Assembly: GCF_019683755.1 (NCBI RefSeq)
Contig: NZ_JADGHT010000005.1
Location: 1 to 41,695, forward strand
DNA: 41,695 nt
From: Thermogemmatispora sp.
GTDB lineage: Bacteria; Chloroflexota; Ktedonobacteria; Ktedonobacterales; Ktedonobacteraceae
Direction of reading: 5' to 3'
In this document: in pieces, positions 7,781 through 16,786 of the stretch
Layout of the letters: each line of letters starts with the position of its first letter
Position numbering within the stretch: position 1 is the first letter of the stretch
The notes under the pieces: model-generated
Database searches by the model: none
Told to the model about the DNA's origin: nothing
Seen by the model: the letters and a program-made list of their open reading frames with translations, nothing else
Position numbers and translations under genes: made by a program

Positions 7781-8908
7781 ATGTCTATGGATGCACACCA
7801 CAAGCCATCTGAGACCGCCGGCGAGAGCTTCGTGAAACCTGATGCCGGGCTACAGCCCCCGCCGGCTGAGCTATTGGAATTAGCCGCCGGCCTGCGCGAA
7901 GCGCCTCCGCTCGGTGCCCCACCCGGCGAAGAAGAAGCAGACCAAGAGCGTCGTGCGGCCTCACCCTGGCGGGAATCGCTGCGTCGGCTGCGCCGTGACA
8001 AGCGTGCAATGGCCAGCCTCGGCCTGATTATCTTCTTCGTGCTGGTCGCCTTCTTTGGTCCCCCTATCTACCAGCATATCGGCGGCGTCTACCAGAGTCC
8101 GCAAAACGGGCCAGTCCCCGCCAGTGTCTACCATAGCTACTATCACGAAGAGCTGATTCGCCAGGATGAAGGTCCCTCGGCTCAGTACTGGCTTGGGACC
8201 GATGATCTGGGACGTGACATTCTGGCCCGGCTGATGCAGGGTATGCTGGTCTCTATCATTGTTGCTGCTCTCGTTGAGGTCGTCGATATTGGGCTGGGCC
8301 TGACTGTGGGAGTGCTGGCCGGCTATTTCGGAGGTTGGATCGACCAGGTCCTGGCTCGCTTCACTGATCTGATGTTTGCCTTCCCGGGCTTACTCTTTGC
8401 CATCATGTTGACCGGCATCATTGGCCCTGGCGCCTCCGATGCCCTGGCCAAACTGCCGATCATCGGCCCGAATGGCAATGGACGCCTGCTACTGGTCTCG
8501 CTGGCCCTGGCGATTACGGTCTGGCCGCTCATGGCGCGCTACGTGCGTGGGCAAACGCTACAGCTCAAGGAGCAGCAATTTATCGAGGCGGCGCGCACCT
8601 CTGGCAGCAGCAACCTGCGCATCATTTTCCGCCATATCATTCCCAATCTCATGAGCATCGTAGTGGTGGCCTCAACGCTCAACATTTCTAACACCATCAT
8701 TGGTGAGGCCGGCATCAGCCTGCTTGGCCTGGGCGTGCAGGCGCCCGGTTCCAGCCTGGGCCTGATGATCTCCGATGCCACGCCCTATATCAATACTCAT
8801 CCCTGGGAGATTCTCGTTCCCACCACCGTGTTGGCCTTGATCGTCTTGGCCTTTTCTTTCCTCGGTGATGGCCTGCGCGACGCCTTTGATCCGCGCTCCA
8901 AAGATTGA
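7781..8908 (+). CDS. peptide-type ABC transporter permease, DppC/OppC-like
   Basis: Second channel subunit. The first 70 residues are a hydrophilic Pro/Glu-rich cytoplasmic extension, longer than in most DppC proteins. Then come WRESLRRLRRDKRAMASL and the first membrane helix, the periplasmic loop with YWLGTDDLGRDILARLMQGM (the DppC signature), several helices, and the EAA loop (QQFIEAARTSGSSNLRIIFR then HIIPN). It ends GDGLRDAFDPRSKD, as usual. GAGGAG lies shortly before the ATG. The stop codon lies inside one arm of a 13-bp inverted repeat. No ATP-binding subunits follow; the next gene is convergent, so the ATPases must be encoded elsewhere or be shared. Confidence 0.92.
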   Translation: MSMDAHHKPSETAGESFVKPDAGLQPPPAELLELAAGLREAPPLGAPPGEEEADQERRAASPWRESLRRLRRDKRAMASLGLIIFFVLVAFFGPPIYQHIGGVYQSPQNGPVPASVYHSYYHEELIRQDEGPSAQYWLGTDDLGRDILARLMQGMLVSIIVAALVEVVDIGLGLTVGVLAGYFGGWIDQVLARFTDLMFAFPGLLFAIMLTGIIGPGASDALAKLPIIGPNGNGRLLLVSLALAITVWPLMARYVRGQTLQLKEQQFIEAARTSGSSNLRIIFRHIIPNLMSIVVVASTLNISNTIIGEAGISLLGLGVQAPGSSLGLMISDATPYINTHPWEILVPTTVLALIVLAFSFLGDGLRDAFDPRSKD

Positions 8909-8949
8909 AGGACCACGCAAGAGCAACAGGTGGCCCTCAATCTTTGGAG
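8896..8949. terminator. 13-bp perfect inverted repeat between convergent genes
   Basis: CTCCAAAGATTGA (8896-8908) is repeated as its exact complement TCAATCTTTGGAG (8937-8949) with a 28-base loop. The first arm includes the last codons and the TGA of the permease gene. It lies between two converging genes and probably folds in both transcripts. There is no U run, so it may act as a stability or Rho-linked element. Confidence 0.5.
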
Positions 8950-9021
8950 GCTGCTACGCAGCGCGTTGGGCAGGCAGAAGGTGAAGCAACACACTTCCCT
9001 TCGCCGGCTCACGCTCTGTAG

Positions 9022-10623
9022 CTAGAGGCGAGCGCTCTCCCAGTTGGCTTCACTGTTGGCAAACATACTGCCAATGGCCGCTATCACCAGGTAAGCGAAA
9101 GTCAGGACGCTGATAATGATAAACCATTGTGTATTGCTGATCAGGTTGGTCCATGAGTAGAAGAGCGTGCCGATGATGGCCAGGAAGCAGGCCACCGATC
9201 CGCAGAGGACACTGCCCCACAGGAGAGGTGCCGGGACAATGCGCCGCTCGCGTAGTAGGGGATGACGCATGCCGTGGAGCCGGATCAGGTTGAAGAAGAG
9301 AAAGCCCGCTGAGAAGGCCCAGACCAGTGTCGAAGAGGCCAGCATGACGTTATAGACCTCAGTCGAGAGATTGGCCGGCGTCGTTATCTGGACCGTGTAG
9401 GGGGCCAGCAGGAAGACAAAGGCCGTGACAACAATAGCTACCGCCGCTTGAAAGATCATGGCGTTGGCCGGGACACGCTGACGATTGAGCCGCGCTACTT
9501 TCACCGGTAAACGCTGGTCGATGCCAGCGACCATCAGCAGACGGGCGTAGGCATAGTTATAGACAACCATAGCCATGATGAAGAAGCTCATCAGACAGAA
9601 GGCCACAACGTTGCCCATAAATTTGCCCAGGGCCAGATCGACTACATGCACCAGTGCGAAAGGCGCAGCCCCGTTCTGCGGACCGGCGATAACGAGCAGG
9701 GCAAAAGTTGCAATGCCGTAGCCGACAATGACCAGCACAGCACCCCAGAAGAGATGGCGGGTAATCACGCGTAAACGAGCGACCTCGCCTCCCATATTGA
9801 GCGGGACTTCGGTCCCCAGGTAAGCCAGCGTAATCAGGCCGAAGAGGTAGAGATTGCCACTATTCTTATCGAAACGAATGCTCCAGTCGGAAAGGTGGCT
9901 GAAACTGGTCGCCGAGGGATGACCACGCAGGAGCCAGACTAGCCCGGCCAATCCAAGTAGCATGACAGCCACTAATGTCAGGCCAGCTACCAGGTTGACC
10001 AGCTTTTGGACAGCGCTGTAACGCTGGATGGCCAGGGTACTGGTCACTGCGATCAGGACGATGATGAAAAGGCCCTGTTGCCACGGCTCGGTGAGCCAGC
10101 CGGGGTTTAGCCCCTGCAAGTAGGAAACGATGACATCACCTGCGCTGATGATGACGAGGACGCCGGGGAACCAGGCGCAGAAGGCCGCGAAGAAGCTCCA
10201 GTAGCCGCCAAAGGCTTTGTGGGTCCAGTTGTAGAGCGAGCCTTCGTGTGGAAAGATCACTCCGAGCTGAGCCGTAGCAATGACGCCTGGGATGAAGAAA
10301 GCCAGGGCGCCAATGGCCCAGTAGGTGAAGGCCGCCGCGCCACCTGCTACCGCGGTGGTGGCGTTCGTGATGAAGAAGACGATCAGTAGGAAGGTGGCCA
10401 CCATGTCCCCTGTACTGAGCAGGCGCGGCATCACCCGCGGTACGTAGCTTTCTGAGGGCAAGGCCGCTTTCCATGCTTCTCGCTCCTCTCCCTCCAGTTC
10501 TTCTGTAGAGTCACTGGACGCCAGAGGGCGAGCGCCCGTCGAAAGCGGTGCGTTGTGGAAGCTGTGGAGGTTTCCCCCGGCTTTGCTGGCTTCAACCCTG
10601 CCTTGCTCCTGTGGCATACGCAT
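9022..10623 (-). CDS. APC-superfamily amino acid permease
   Basis: Polytopic secondary transporter of the amino acid-polyamine-organocation superfamily. After a hydrophilic N-terminus of about 65 residues come roughly twelve hydrophobic segments. The first has the expected unwound-helix region (IVFFITNATTAVAGGAAAF), followed by a loop with PHEGSLYNWTHKAFGGYWSF, which matches the APC helix 2-3 pattern G-S-x-Y. A later segment GTEVPLNMGGEVAR corresponds to the conserved helix-6 region that usually carries a substrate-binding acidic residue. GGAGGAGAAGG lies just before the ATG. Substrate unknown. It is 299 bases downstream of the 361-residue membrane-anchored gene and probably has its own promoter, because a possible terminator lies between them. 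Confidence 0.88.
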   Translation of the reverse strand: MRMPQEQGRVEASKAGGNLHSFHNAPLSTGARPLASSDSTEELEGEEREAWKAALPSESYVPRVMPRLLSTGDMVATFLLIVFFITNATTAVAGGAAAFTYWAIGALAFFIPGVIATAQLGVIFPHEGSLYNWTHKAFGGYWSFFAAFCAWFPGVLVIISAGDVIVSYLQGLNPGWLTEPWQQGLFIIVLIAVTSTLAIQRYSAVQKLVNLVAGLTLVAVMLLGLAGLVWLLRGHPSATSFSHLSDWSIRFDKNSGNLYLFGLITLAYLGTEVPLNMGGEVARLRVITRHLFWGAVLVIVGYGIATFALLVIAGPQNGAAPFALVHVVDLALGKFMGNVVAFCLMSFFIMAMVVYNYAYARLLMVAGIDQRLPVKVARLNRQRVPANAMIFQAAVAIVVTAFVFLLAPYTVQITTPANLSTEVYNVMLASSTLVWAFSAGFLFFNLIRLHGMRHPLLRERRIVPAPLLWGSVLCGSVACFLAIIGTLFYSWTNLISNTQWFIIISVLTFAYLVIAAIGSMFANSEANWESARL

Positions 10624-10888
10624 TGCCCTTCTCCTCCTTCTCTGATGCGGCTACCAGTGGAGCTGCTTTCTCGCCCAGGATTCAGGATGGCATAGCTGGT
10701 ACTCGCACGGCGTAGTAGGTCGTCAAGCAACTCGACCTGTGCTGAGCACCAAGCCCAGCAGCATTGGCTCCACTGGCTCTTTCTGCCCATGATATTACTC
10801 AGTGCGCCCGCGAAGCTGGCGAGAAGGGCGCTGCCTGAGTAGGCTTGAGGAGTGTGCTGCCTTGAGGAGAGGGGGAGAATACGTAGCG

Positions 10889-10920
10889 AAAAAGTACTAG
10901 TTGAGTGACTCGAGAAACTA
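10889..10920 (-). terminator. possible terminator after the 361-residue gene
   Basis: Reading the - strand, TAGTT and AACTA (with an inner GAG/CTC) form a short stem directly after the stop codon, followed by GTAC and five T (10893-10889). The stem is weak and bulged. Confidence 0.38.
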
Positions 10921-10922
10921 AT

Positions 10923-12008
10923 TTACGTATGCCCGCTTCTGCGGGCAGCGGCTGCTGAGCTGGCAAGCGCCAGCTCCTGGAAAGCGCTGATAGTGATAAC
11001 GGTGGCCGGAGCCAGAACCAGACGCAGGCCGCCAAAACCGCTCTGGAAGCTATCGTCGCGTGCACTGACCTGCCATTGAGTTGGCTCGGGCGTTCCCGCC
11101 AGCCACGCTCGGGCTTGCAATTGGTCGCCCTGGATGCGAAAGCGCAGATGGTAAGGACGGTTAGCCTGGGCTGCAAACGGCACGGCAGCTAGACGCGTCT
11201 GCATGCCGCCGCTGCTCTTGAGGAGCACAAGCTGAGAGCCATCGAGATAGGCTTTGTACCAATTATTGGTGTCCATCCAACGCAAGACTGCGCCCAGGTT
11301 AGCCTGCTGGAAGCTATTGATTGCCCCAGTAAAGAAGACCTCGCCGTCGCTGAAGGCTGGGCCTAAGATGGCATTGTAGGCTCCCTGACCGCCAACTAAC
11401 TGGCCCTGCTGATGGCTGATGGAAAAGATGGCGCTCAGCCGAGCATCGCTCTGCCAGAGGTGACCGTCGCTGGCAGCACCCCAGCCGCGTTGATCAGGAC
11501 GATGAAAGGTATCCGTGGCCAGCAGACTCATGCCTCCGGGCAGGGCCGTCGGCGTCGCCCCCTGCTGGCCTGGTGAGACAGACAGCGTACCCCTTTGGCC
11601 TGTGCCTAGAGCGCTAGGCTGACCGGTTGATTGGCTCGACGCAGCACTGTGAGCCGGGAGCTGAAGCGCTGTTTCAATGGAAGGTAGCAGGGTCACGGAA
11701 AAAAGCACTGTGACAATCAGTAGTCCCGCCAGGAGCAGGCTTCCGCTTCCAAGCGGCAACCTGGCTGTGTCTGTGCTTTCGTCGGTGGCCTGCTGACTGC
11801 TAACGGCTGGGGCTGCGCGAGACTCACCGCGCCCCCCCTCGGTCGCTGCCACCCCTTGATAGGAGCGGCTCGCCTTACCAGGCAGCCTCTGACGGCTTAA
11901 ACGCAGCGGCTGCGGCTCTGGCGTCGTCTCGCTAGTAGCGACGGCTCCTTGACGATCATCGCCCGTCCGAGTTGGTATAATTCGCTGCTGATTTTTGCTA
12001 CTGTTCAT
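10923..12008 (-). CDS. membrane-anchored protein with extracellular LamG-like domain
   Basis: Not assignable to a known function. The 361-residue product has a charged, disordered cytoplasmic N-terminus (about 1-84), one membrane helix (about 85-108, LPLGSGSLLLAGLLIVTVLF region), a Ser/Gln/Gly-rich linker (about 115-160), and a C-terminal beta-rich domain. That domain has the layout of LamG/3-keto-disaccharide-hydrolase-like folds (FFTGAINSFQQANLGAVLRW, NNWYKAYLDGSQLVLLKSSG). It shares architecture with the three proteins at 36.0-40.6 kb but lacks the Ala/Thr stalk, the N-terminal cysteines and the paired domain cysteines. The start at 12008 overlaps the upstream gene by 11 bases, so the two are translationally coupled. 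A sugar- or surface-binding role is inference. Confidence 0.7.
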   Translation of the reverse strand: MNSSKNQQRIIPTRTGDDRQGAVATSETTPEPQPLRLSRQRLPGKASRSYQGVAATEGGRGESRAAPAVSSQQATDESTDTARLPLGSGSLLLAGLLIVTVLFSVTLLPSIETALQLPAHSAASSQSTGQPSALGTGQRGTLSVSPGQQGATPTALPGGMSLLATDTFHRPDQRGWGAASDGHLWQSDARLSAIFSISHQQGQLVGGQGAYNAILGPAFSDGEVFFTGAINSFQQANLGAVLRWMDTNNWYKAYLDGSQLVLLKSSGGMQTRLAAVPFAAQANRPYHLRFRIQGDQLQARAWLAGTPEPTQWQVSARDDSFQSGFGGLRLVLAPATVITISAFQELALASSAAAARRSGHT

Positions 12009-13542
12009 AATGACTTTTTCGAAGAAATTGTTCGATCTCCTCTACGAGAGAAGCCTGCTCTTGAGGCGAGACAGACCCTGGTGGAGGGGTCTGACCCGTC
12101 TGATGCCCCAGCCGCTCCCACGGCGTAGGCCGGAAGGCTGCAGGCTGGCTCTCCTCTGCTCTATACCCAGTGAATTGCCGGATTCCAACCAGGCCAACCG
12201 AGAGTACTAGCAGGATCAGCAGTCCACGCCCAGCGAAAATCAGCAAGCCGTCAACGGTCCAGCGCTCGGCAAGCCAGCCGGCTAGGGGAGTCAACAGCAG
12301 CGTGAGCAGCCCCTCAGTGACAAAGAGGAAGCGATTAACATGCTCCTCTTGAGCGCGCTCGTAGGCCAATTGCCCCTGATCAAGGGCCAGGCCCGGTGGC
12401 AGCAGATGGCGCTGGGAGAAGATCACGGTACTGAGGCTGGGCCGCAGACGTGGGAGCAGCATACCCCAGATGGCGGCGGCCAACGTATAGAAGCCCAGGC
12501 TAATGGCCAACCAGGCTGGTGCTTGCAGGTTGGGCAGGCCGAGAGCCAGCAGGCTGATTGCCATCACGAAAGGCTGGCAAAGTGCGATCGCCTGGCACCA
12601 GGGCCGCCAGCGCTCGGGAATCAGACGATCGGGCGGCCCGAGCATGCTGCGCAGGGGAACCTGTAAAGCGAAAACCAAGCTCAGGGCCAGGGTCTGAGCC
12701 AGCAGCAGCCAGAGCAGGATCGGTAGTGTTCCTTGGGCCTGCAGGATCGAGGCAAAGGGCGTTGGCACTGCGTTCCAGATACTACCGAGCACGATCGCCA
12801 GGCCGCTGGCCAGCAGGACCAGCCCGAGCTGTCCGCGGCGTGCCAGATAGCGCCACCAGCCTCCCTGTAGCAGCCAGTCAAGCGTGAGTTGCAAGCGCCA
12901 GCGGCGTGCCCCTTCCGTCAAATCGAACCAGTTATCAACCATGCGCCCAGGCGTTGGGAGGGGGGCACGAGCCTCGGGCCAGTAGTCGAGGATGAGCAGC
13001 GGCAGCAGCCAGAGAATGGTGAGCAGACCCGACCAGGTGGGCAGCAGCCACACCAGACTCAGCCCGAACATGGTCCCCAGAGCGGCGCGCATCAAAGCAA
13101 TCCGTTCCTCGACCGCTGGCCAGGGGCGGCGCTGGAGCAGCCAGGCATTGCCGATCAGGGAAGAAAAGAACGAGAGCAGACCCAGTTCGACAGTCGTCAA
13201 CCACAGCGGTCCCGACAGCGGTCGCATCACAGGCAGCGCCATTTGTGTCAAAGCGCAGAGCAGCAAGCCGCTTCCCCAGTAGCGGGCGCTGTTTCGCCGG
13301 CTTGTGGTGAGCAGCGTGGCGGCCAGCAGCGAGCCAGCTAACCAGGCCGTCGCGATCAAAGCTGTCAGCAGGGCCTCCCGGCCCTGAAACCAGCTCTGTC
13401 CCAGGAGACGCATCTGCAGCACGCTCAAGCCCAGACTGCCGCTCAGCCAGCAAGCATTTAAGAGGCGCCCGCCGATGGCAGCATCCAGTCGCCGCTCAGC
13501 CATCAAAAGAGCATTTGTCGCTTTTCTATGACCTGAGATCAT
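11998..13542 (-). CDS. polytopic membrane protein, MFS-like, unknown function
   Basis: 514 residues with about twelve hydrophobic segments, many rich in Leu and Trp, and a hydrophilic C-terminal tail of about 60 residues (PTPWERLGHQTGQTPPPG then a Glu-rich helix EEIEQFL). The helix count and the two six-helix halves joined by a central loop suggest a major-facilitator fold, but I do not see the canonical G-x-x-x-D-R-x-G motif. There is no clear ribosome binding site before the ATG at 13542, which lies in a small dyad (CTATGA-N7-TCATAG, 13526-13544); the next in-frame ATG at 13502 is equally unsupported. The next gene overlaps its end by 11 bases, so both products may work together at the membrane. 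Confidence 0.68.
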   Translation of the reverse strand: MISGHRKATNALLMAERRLDAAIGGRLLNACWLSGSLGLSVLQMRLLGQSWFQGREALLTALIATAWLAGSLLAATLLTTSRRNSARYWGSGLLLCALTQMALPVMRPLSGPLWLTTVELGLLSFFSSLIGNAWLLQRRPWPAVEERIALMRAALGTMFGLSLVWLLPTWSGLLTILWLLPLLILDYWPEARAPLPTPGRMVDNWFDLTEGARRWRLQLTLDWLLQGGWWRYLARRGQLGLVLLASGLAIVLGSIWNAVPTPFASILQAQGTLPILLWLLLAQTLALSLVFALQVPLRSMLGPPDRLIPERWRPWCQAIALCQPFVMAISLLALGLPNLQAPAWLAISLGFYTLAAAIWGMLLPRLRPSLSTVIFSQRHLLPPGLALDQGQLAYERAQEEHVNRFLFVTEGLLTLLLTPLAGWLAERWTVDGLLIFAGRGLLILLVLSVGLVGIRQFTGYRAEESQPAAFRPTPWERLGHQTGQTPPPGSVSPQEQASLVEEIEQFLRKSHYEQ

Positions 13543-13649
13543 AGCTGATTGAGAGCGAGTTTTTCGCCAATATAATGCTCTTGTAGTTCATCAAAGTCTC
13601 TTTGCCAATACCTACCTATACCGAGGCTAGGTGGCCCTGCGTGCTCACA

Positions 13650-14942
13650 TCAGAGTGGAGGGAAAGTTTCCTCCTCCGGCACTGGCTGCAGACGTGTTCG
13701 CAAGCGCTTGCCGCTACTCTCTGGTGCCGCTGTCTCAGGCTCACTACTGATCGTGGTTGCCAGCAGCGGAGGCTCCTGGCGATAGAGCAGAGCCTGATCG
13801 CACTCGCGCAGCCAGGTGCGGATCTCGGGCAAGAACTGGTCCAGCTCCTCTAGCGGTAAGGAAGCATAGTGATAGCACGCATCCACATGGGCTGCAAACA
13901 GGCTATGGGCCCAGCCCAGATAAACCACCCACTCAGGATGAAACTGCACGGCCAGCCAGAAGCGGCGAGGGTCACTATCCTCGATGGCCTCGATCACTCC
14001 ATCGGGAGCTGTTGCCGCGACGATCTGGCCCGGGGCCAGATAGCCAATCAGCTCACCCTCGGGGGTCACGTAGCCCACAATCTGGTGGTGCATGGATAGC
14101 ACAGCATCGATATAGTTGCGCTGTGGGCCGCGAGCCTCTGGGCCGCGCAGGATGCGAGCCAGGCGGCTGCGCGGGTTGACGGCTATGGGATGCTCGATCC
14201 AGTTGTCGGCAGTGATGCGTCCCCGCGCCCGATGGGGGATTAAGGGCGGCATGGTGCGGGGCCACTGCGAACGGATATCTTGATAGAGGCCGCCGCCGCG
14301 GACTACATTCATCACCTGCATGCCGCGGCAGATCCCTAGCGTCGGAATGCAGAGCAGCCAGGCCAGGAGCGCACAGTAGCGCTCCCAGATGTCGCGCCAT
14401 AATTCGGGCGTCTGAGTCTGCGGATGCATCACATCCCCGTAGAGGCAAGAATAGAAATCACCGCCGCCGGCAAAGACCAAACCATCGACGTTGCGCACGA
14501 TGGGCCAGATAATGCGAAAGACCTCCTCGAAAATATCCTCGTTGCTCAGGATGTCGAAGGGGTCGCAGCTCTGCAGCATGGGCAACGTTGGCAGGACCAG
14601 CGGCTCCCCGCCGCTCTCAAAGACGGCGTTGACGGTGGCGGCGTCACCAGCATAGACGGGCCAGCCGCCGTCACGCAGGCAGCCGCTGGAGGAAAGCACG
14701 CCGATGCGTGGCCGGTAGTAGGACGGGAGCGGGCTTCGCTGTCGGCTACTGACAAAGCGGGCGATGCGCTCGGCCAAGGAGGCGCCGTGACGGATCGGCT
14801 CACTCAGCTCGTCGGTGCGGCGCTGGCTGAGCGCCTTGCTCTGACTCGGCTCCTCGCTCTGGCTCTGCACCTGAGCGAGGGTGCGCGCCTCTCGCACCCC
14901 TCGCGTAATCGTCTGCACATAGTAGTCAGGATCACGCGCCAT
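13650..14942 (-). CDS. peptidase C26 / gamma-glutamyl-GABA hydrolase-like protein
   Basis: Class-I glutamine-amidotransferase-fold hydrolase of the C26 family (PuuD-like), which cleaves gamma-glutamyl bonds. The nucleophile elbow GICRGMQVMN, a loop with GGGLYQDI, and the His-Glu pair in VQFHPEW give the complete triad. Upstream, RIGVLSS and DGLVFAGGGDFYSCLYGD mark the Rossmann-like core. Compared with family members of about 250 residues, this protein (430) has an N-terminal extension of about 80 charged residues and a C-terminal tail of about 60 after the catalytic domain. The ATG at 14942 is chosen for its GAGAGGAGA ribosome site; an extension to 15014 runs up to the preceding gene without one. 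It is 72 bases after the exported 449-residue protein and probably co-transcribed. The real substrate is unknown. Confidence 0.85.
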   Translation of the reverse strand: MARDPDYYVQTITRGVREARTLAQVQSQSEEPSQSKALSQRRTDELSEPIRHGASLAERIARFVSSRQRSPLPSYYRPRIGVLSSSGCLRDGGWPVYAGDAATVNAVFESGGEPLVLPTLPMLQSCDPFDILSNEDIFEEVFRIIWPIVRNVDGLVFAGGGDFYSCLYGDVMHPQTQTPELWRDIWERYCALLAWLLCIPTLGICRGMQVMNVVRGGGLYQDIRSQWPRTMPPLIPHRARGRITADNWIEHPIAVNPRSRLARILRGPEARGPQRNYIDAVLSMHHQIVGYVTPEGELIGYLAPGQIVAATAPDGVIEAIEDSDPRRFWLAVQFHPEWVVYLGWAHSLFAAHVDACYHYASLPLEELDQFLPEIRTWLRECDQALLYRQEPPLLATTISSEPETAAPESSGKRLRTRLQPVPEEETFPPL

Positions 14943-15014
14943 AGACACCTGTCTCCTCTCTTCTACACACTGTGTCTTTGATTGATTCCCTTGCCTTAGC
15001 TTGATGGCTGCCAC

Positions 15015-16364
15015 TCACTGCCCTGCCGATGACGAGTTGAGAGGGGTCACATCCAGGGTAGCTAGCCGTTCGATCGCATAGTGGATCTGGGTGACGCCAT
15101 CCTGCAGCTCGCCCGTCTGAGGATCAAACTGGCCGACAAAGGCGTCCTGAGCCTGCTTGACCAAGGTGTCCAGGAGCGCCAGAGCCTGCGGTTGCCGGAG
15201 CTGGCTATTGCTCATGTGAACAAGCTGTATGGCCTCCTGGCGAATCTGCTGATAGAGGCTCTGAACCTTATTGAGGGCCTCGTTAATCTGTTGAGCCAGC
15301 TCTTCTTGCTCGCGGGTTGAGCCGGGCGATTGGACCACTCCCTCCAGGTGGATGCCGATGTGATGCAGATAGCCAGGCGGCTGCTGATTGGCGGCGAACT
15401 GCAACAGGCCCACGCGACCAATGTGCGGGTCCACCAGTACCGGCGAGCCGGGCGGCACGTCGGTGCCTAGAAACTCGATGCCGTCGAGATAGTCGAGGAT
15501 GCGAATAAACTGGCGATGCATCAAATCGGTACTACCGTGGTTCCAGTCGTCGCGAGCTGCCCCTGCCCATTCAAGGATCTTCTGCCCGTTACGAAAGAGC
15601 CAGATGTCGAGGCCGCCGGGCAGGCCCAGCTTCTGCAAGGTGGGATCGAGTGCTAACAAATGGCGCAGGTGATCCAGTAAGCTATAGTGATGCTCGCTAT
15701 CCTGAGGATCGGGAGTGTTGGGAATGACAGCCAAATAGCGCCAGGTGCTGCGATCAAGCGACGGCACTGTTGGCGTGGTTGAGGCATCCTCCTCAGTCAC
15801 CAAAAAACGGCTGGCGATGCTCAGCAGATTCGTATGCTGCGAATCGCCCTTGTAAAAGAGGTGGGCAGCGCCCTGGCTCAGACTGAGCTTACCTAAAAGG
15901 ATCGACTGGCTTTCGACTGTGTTATCGCTTTGGAGCCAGGCATAATACGCTTTGCCGGGCGCCGGAGGCGGAACCTTGCTAAGATCCACTTGCACCTGAT
16001 CAGCAATGCCTTGACTGGTACTCACATTGACTTGACCGCTGCTCAAGAAGAAGACATGACCAATAATATGGCTGGTGGTGCCAGCCCCTGCTGGCTGAGA
16101 CGCGGAGCCGCTACTGTGCGCGAAGGGGAGGAGATTGAGGCCGCCACTGATCAGCAAAACTATCAGCGAAATCGCCAGGGCCATGCCCACAATGATCGTT
16201 GGGAGCCAGGGCCGGCGCTGGGGCGCACTGCTGCCAAACTGCCCAAGAGGACGAGTCGTCGGCAGCGGTGTCAGCGGTTGCAAGCCCCCGCTGCTATGGC
16301 TACTGTTGCTGTTGCCAGTGGCTGGACCCGAACGCGCTGGCTGTTCAAAACGAAAAGGCTTCAA
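15015..16364 (-). CDS. membrane-anchored protein, weak resemblance to anti-sigma-K (RskA) domain
   Basis: 449 residues starting with TTG at 16364, chosen because a full AGGAGGG (16377-16371) lies 6 bases upstream; an ATG extension to 16502 lacks a ribosome site. A disordered N-terminus (1-52) is followed by one membrane helix (about 53-76, WLPTIIVGMALAISLIVLL) and an extracytoplasmic part. Its first domain carries GKAYYAWLQSD followed by beta strands, which recalls the C-terminal domain of RskA-type anti-sigma factors (G-K-x-Y-x-x-W-L). The last 130 residues are helical (EQEELAQQINEALNKVQSLY). No sigma factor gene is adjacent, so an anti-sigma role is doubtful. It is followed by the C26 hydrolase, likely in one operon. 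Function unknown. Confidence 0.68.
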   Translation of the reverse strand: MKPFRFEQPARSGPATGNSNSSHSSGGLQPLTPLPTTRPLGQFGSSAPQRRPWLPTIIVGMALAISLIVLLISGGLNLLPFAHSSGSASQPAGAGTTSHIIGHVFFLSSGQVNVSTSQGIADQVQVDLSKVPPPAPGKAYYAWLQSDNTVESQSILLGKLSLSQGAAHLFYKGDSQHTNLLSIASRFLVTEEDASTTPTVPSLDRSTWRYLAVIPNTPDPQDSEHHYSLLDHLRHLLALDPTLQKLGLPGGLDIWLFRNGQKILEWAGAARDDWNHGSTDLMHRQFIRILDYLDGIEFLGTDVPPGSPVLVDPHIGRVGLLQFAANQQPPGYLHHIGIHLEGVVQSPGSTREQEELAQQINEALNKVQSLYQQIRQEAIQLVHMSNSQLRQPQALALLDTLVKQAQDAFVGQFDPQTGELQDGVTQIHYAIERLATLDVTPLNSSSAGQ

Positions 16365-16711
16365 GGCAAACCCTCCTGTCTCTCTGGCCGCATGCAATGA
16401 AGAACAGGAAGAGCAGGCAGCGAGCCTAATCCGCTGGCCTTCGCTCGGCTTGCTCGGCTCGCTCGCCTCTGCTGCAAGTGTACGCGTCTCGCAAGCGGCC
16501 AAACGTCGTTTTTGAGAAAGCTTTAAAGGGCAGGCTCCCCGAAAATTTTGGACAAAGCGCCCTACTGGCGGGCCTCAGCGATCACAGTATGCCTCAATTG
16601 CTGTTACACTCAGGAGAGGCTTCGCCCAATCGTGGTAGAGGAGAGGGACAAGCAAGGCAGTGCCTTTGAAGGAGAGAGCGCTGAGGTAGCGTAGCAGTAG
16701 GCTCAAAGAAG

Positions 16712-16738
16712 GGCCTGCCGAGAGGGGATCGGCAGGCC
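16712..16738 (-). terminator. intrinsic terminator of the dihydrolipoyl dehydrogenase gene
   Basis: GGCCTGCCGA (16712-16721) and TCGGCAGGCC (16729-16738) form a perfect 10-bp GC-rich stem with a 7-base loop. Read on the - strand it is followed by CTTCTTT. It lies about 50 bases after the stop codon. Confidence 0.65.
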
Positions 16739-16786
16739 AGTCAGTCTATGAGAGCGGCTGCGGGGAGAAAGCCAGGCGAAGCTGAC

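Noticed and set aside
13526-13544. Small dyad CTATGA-N7-TCATAG at the start of the 514-residue gene
   Set aside because: Only 6 bp per arm and it includes the start codon; too weak to call an operator by itself.
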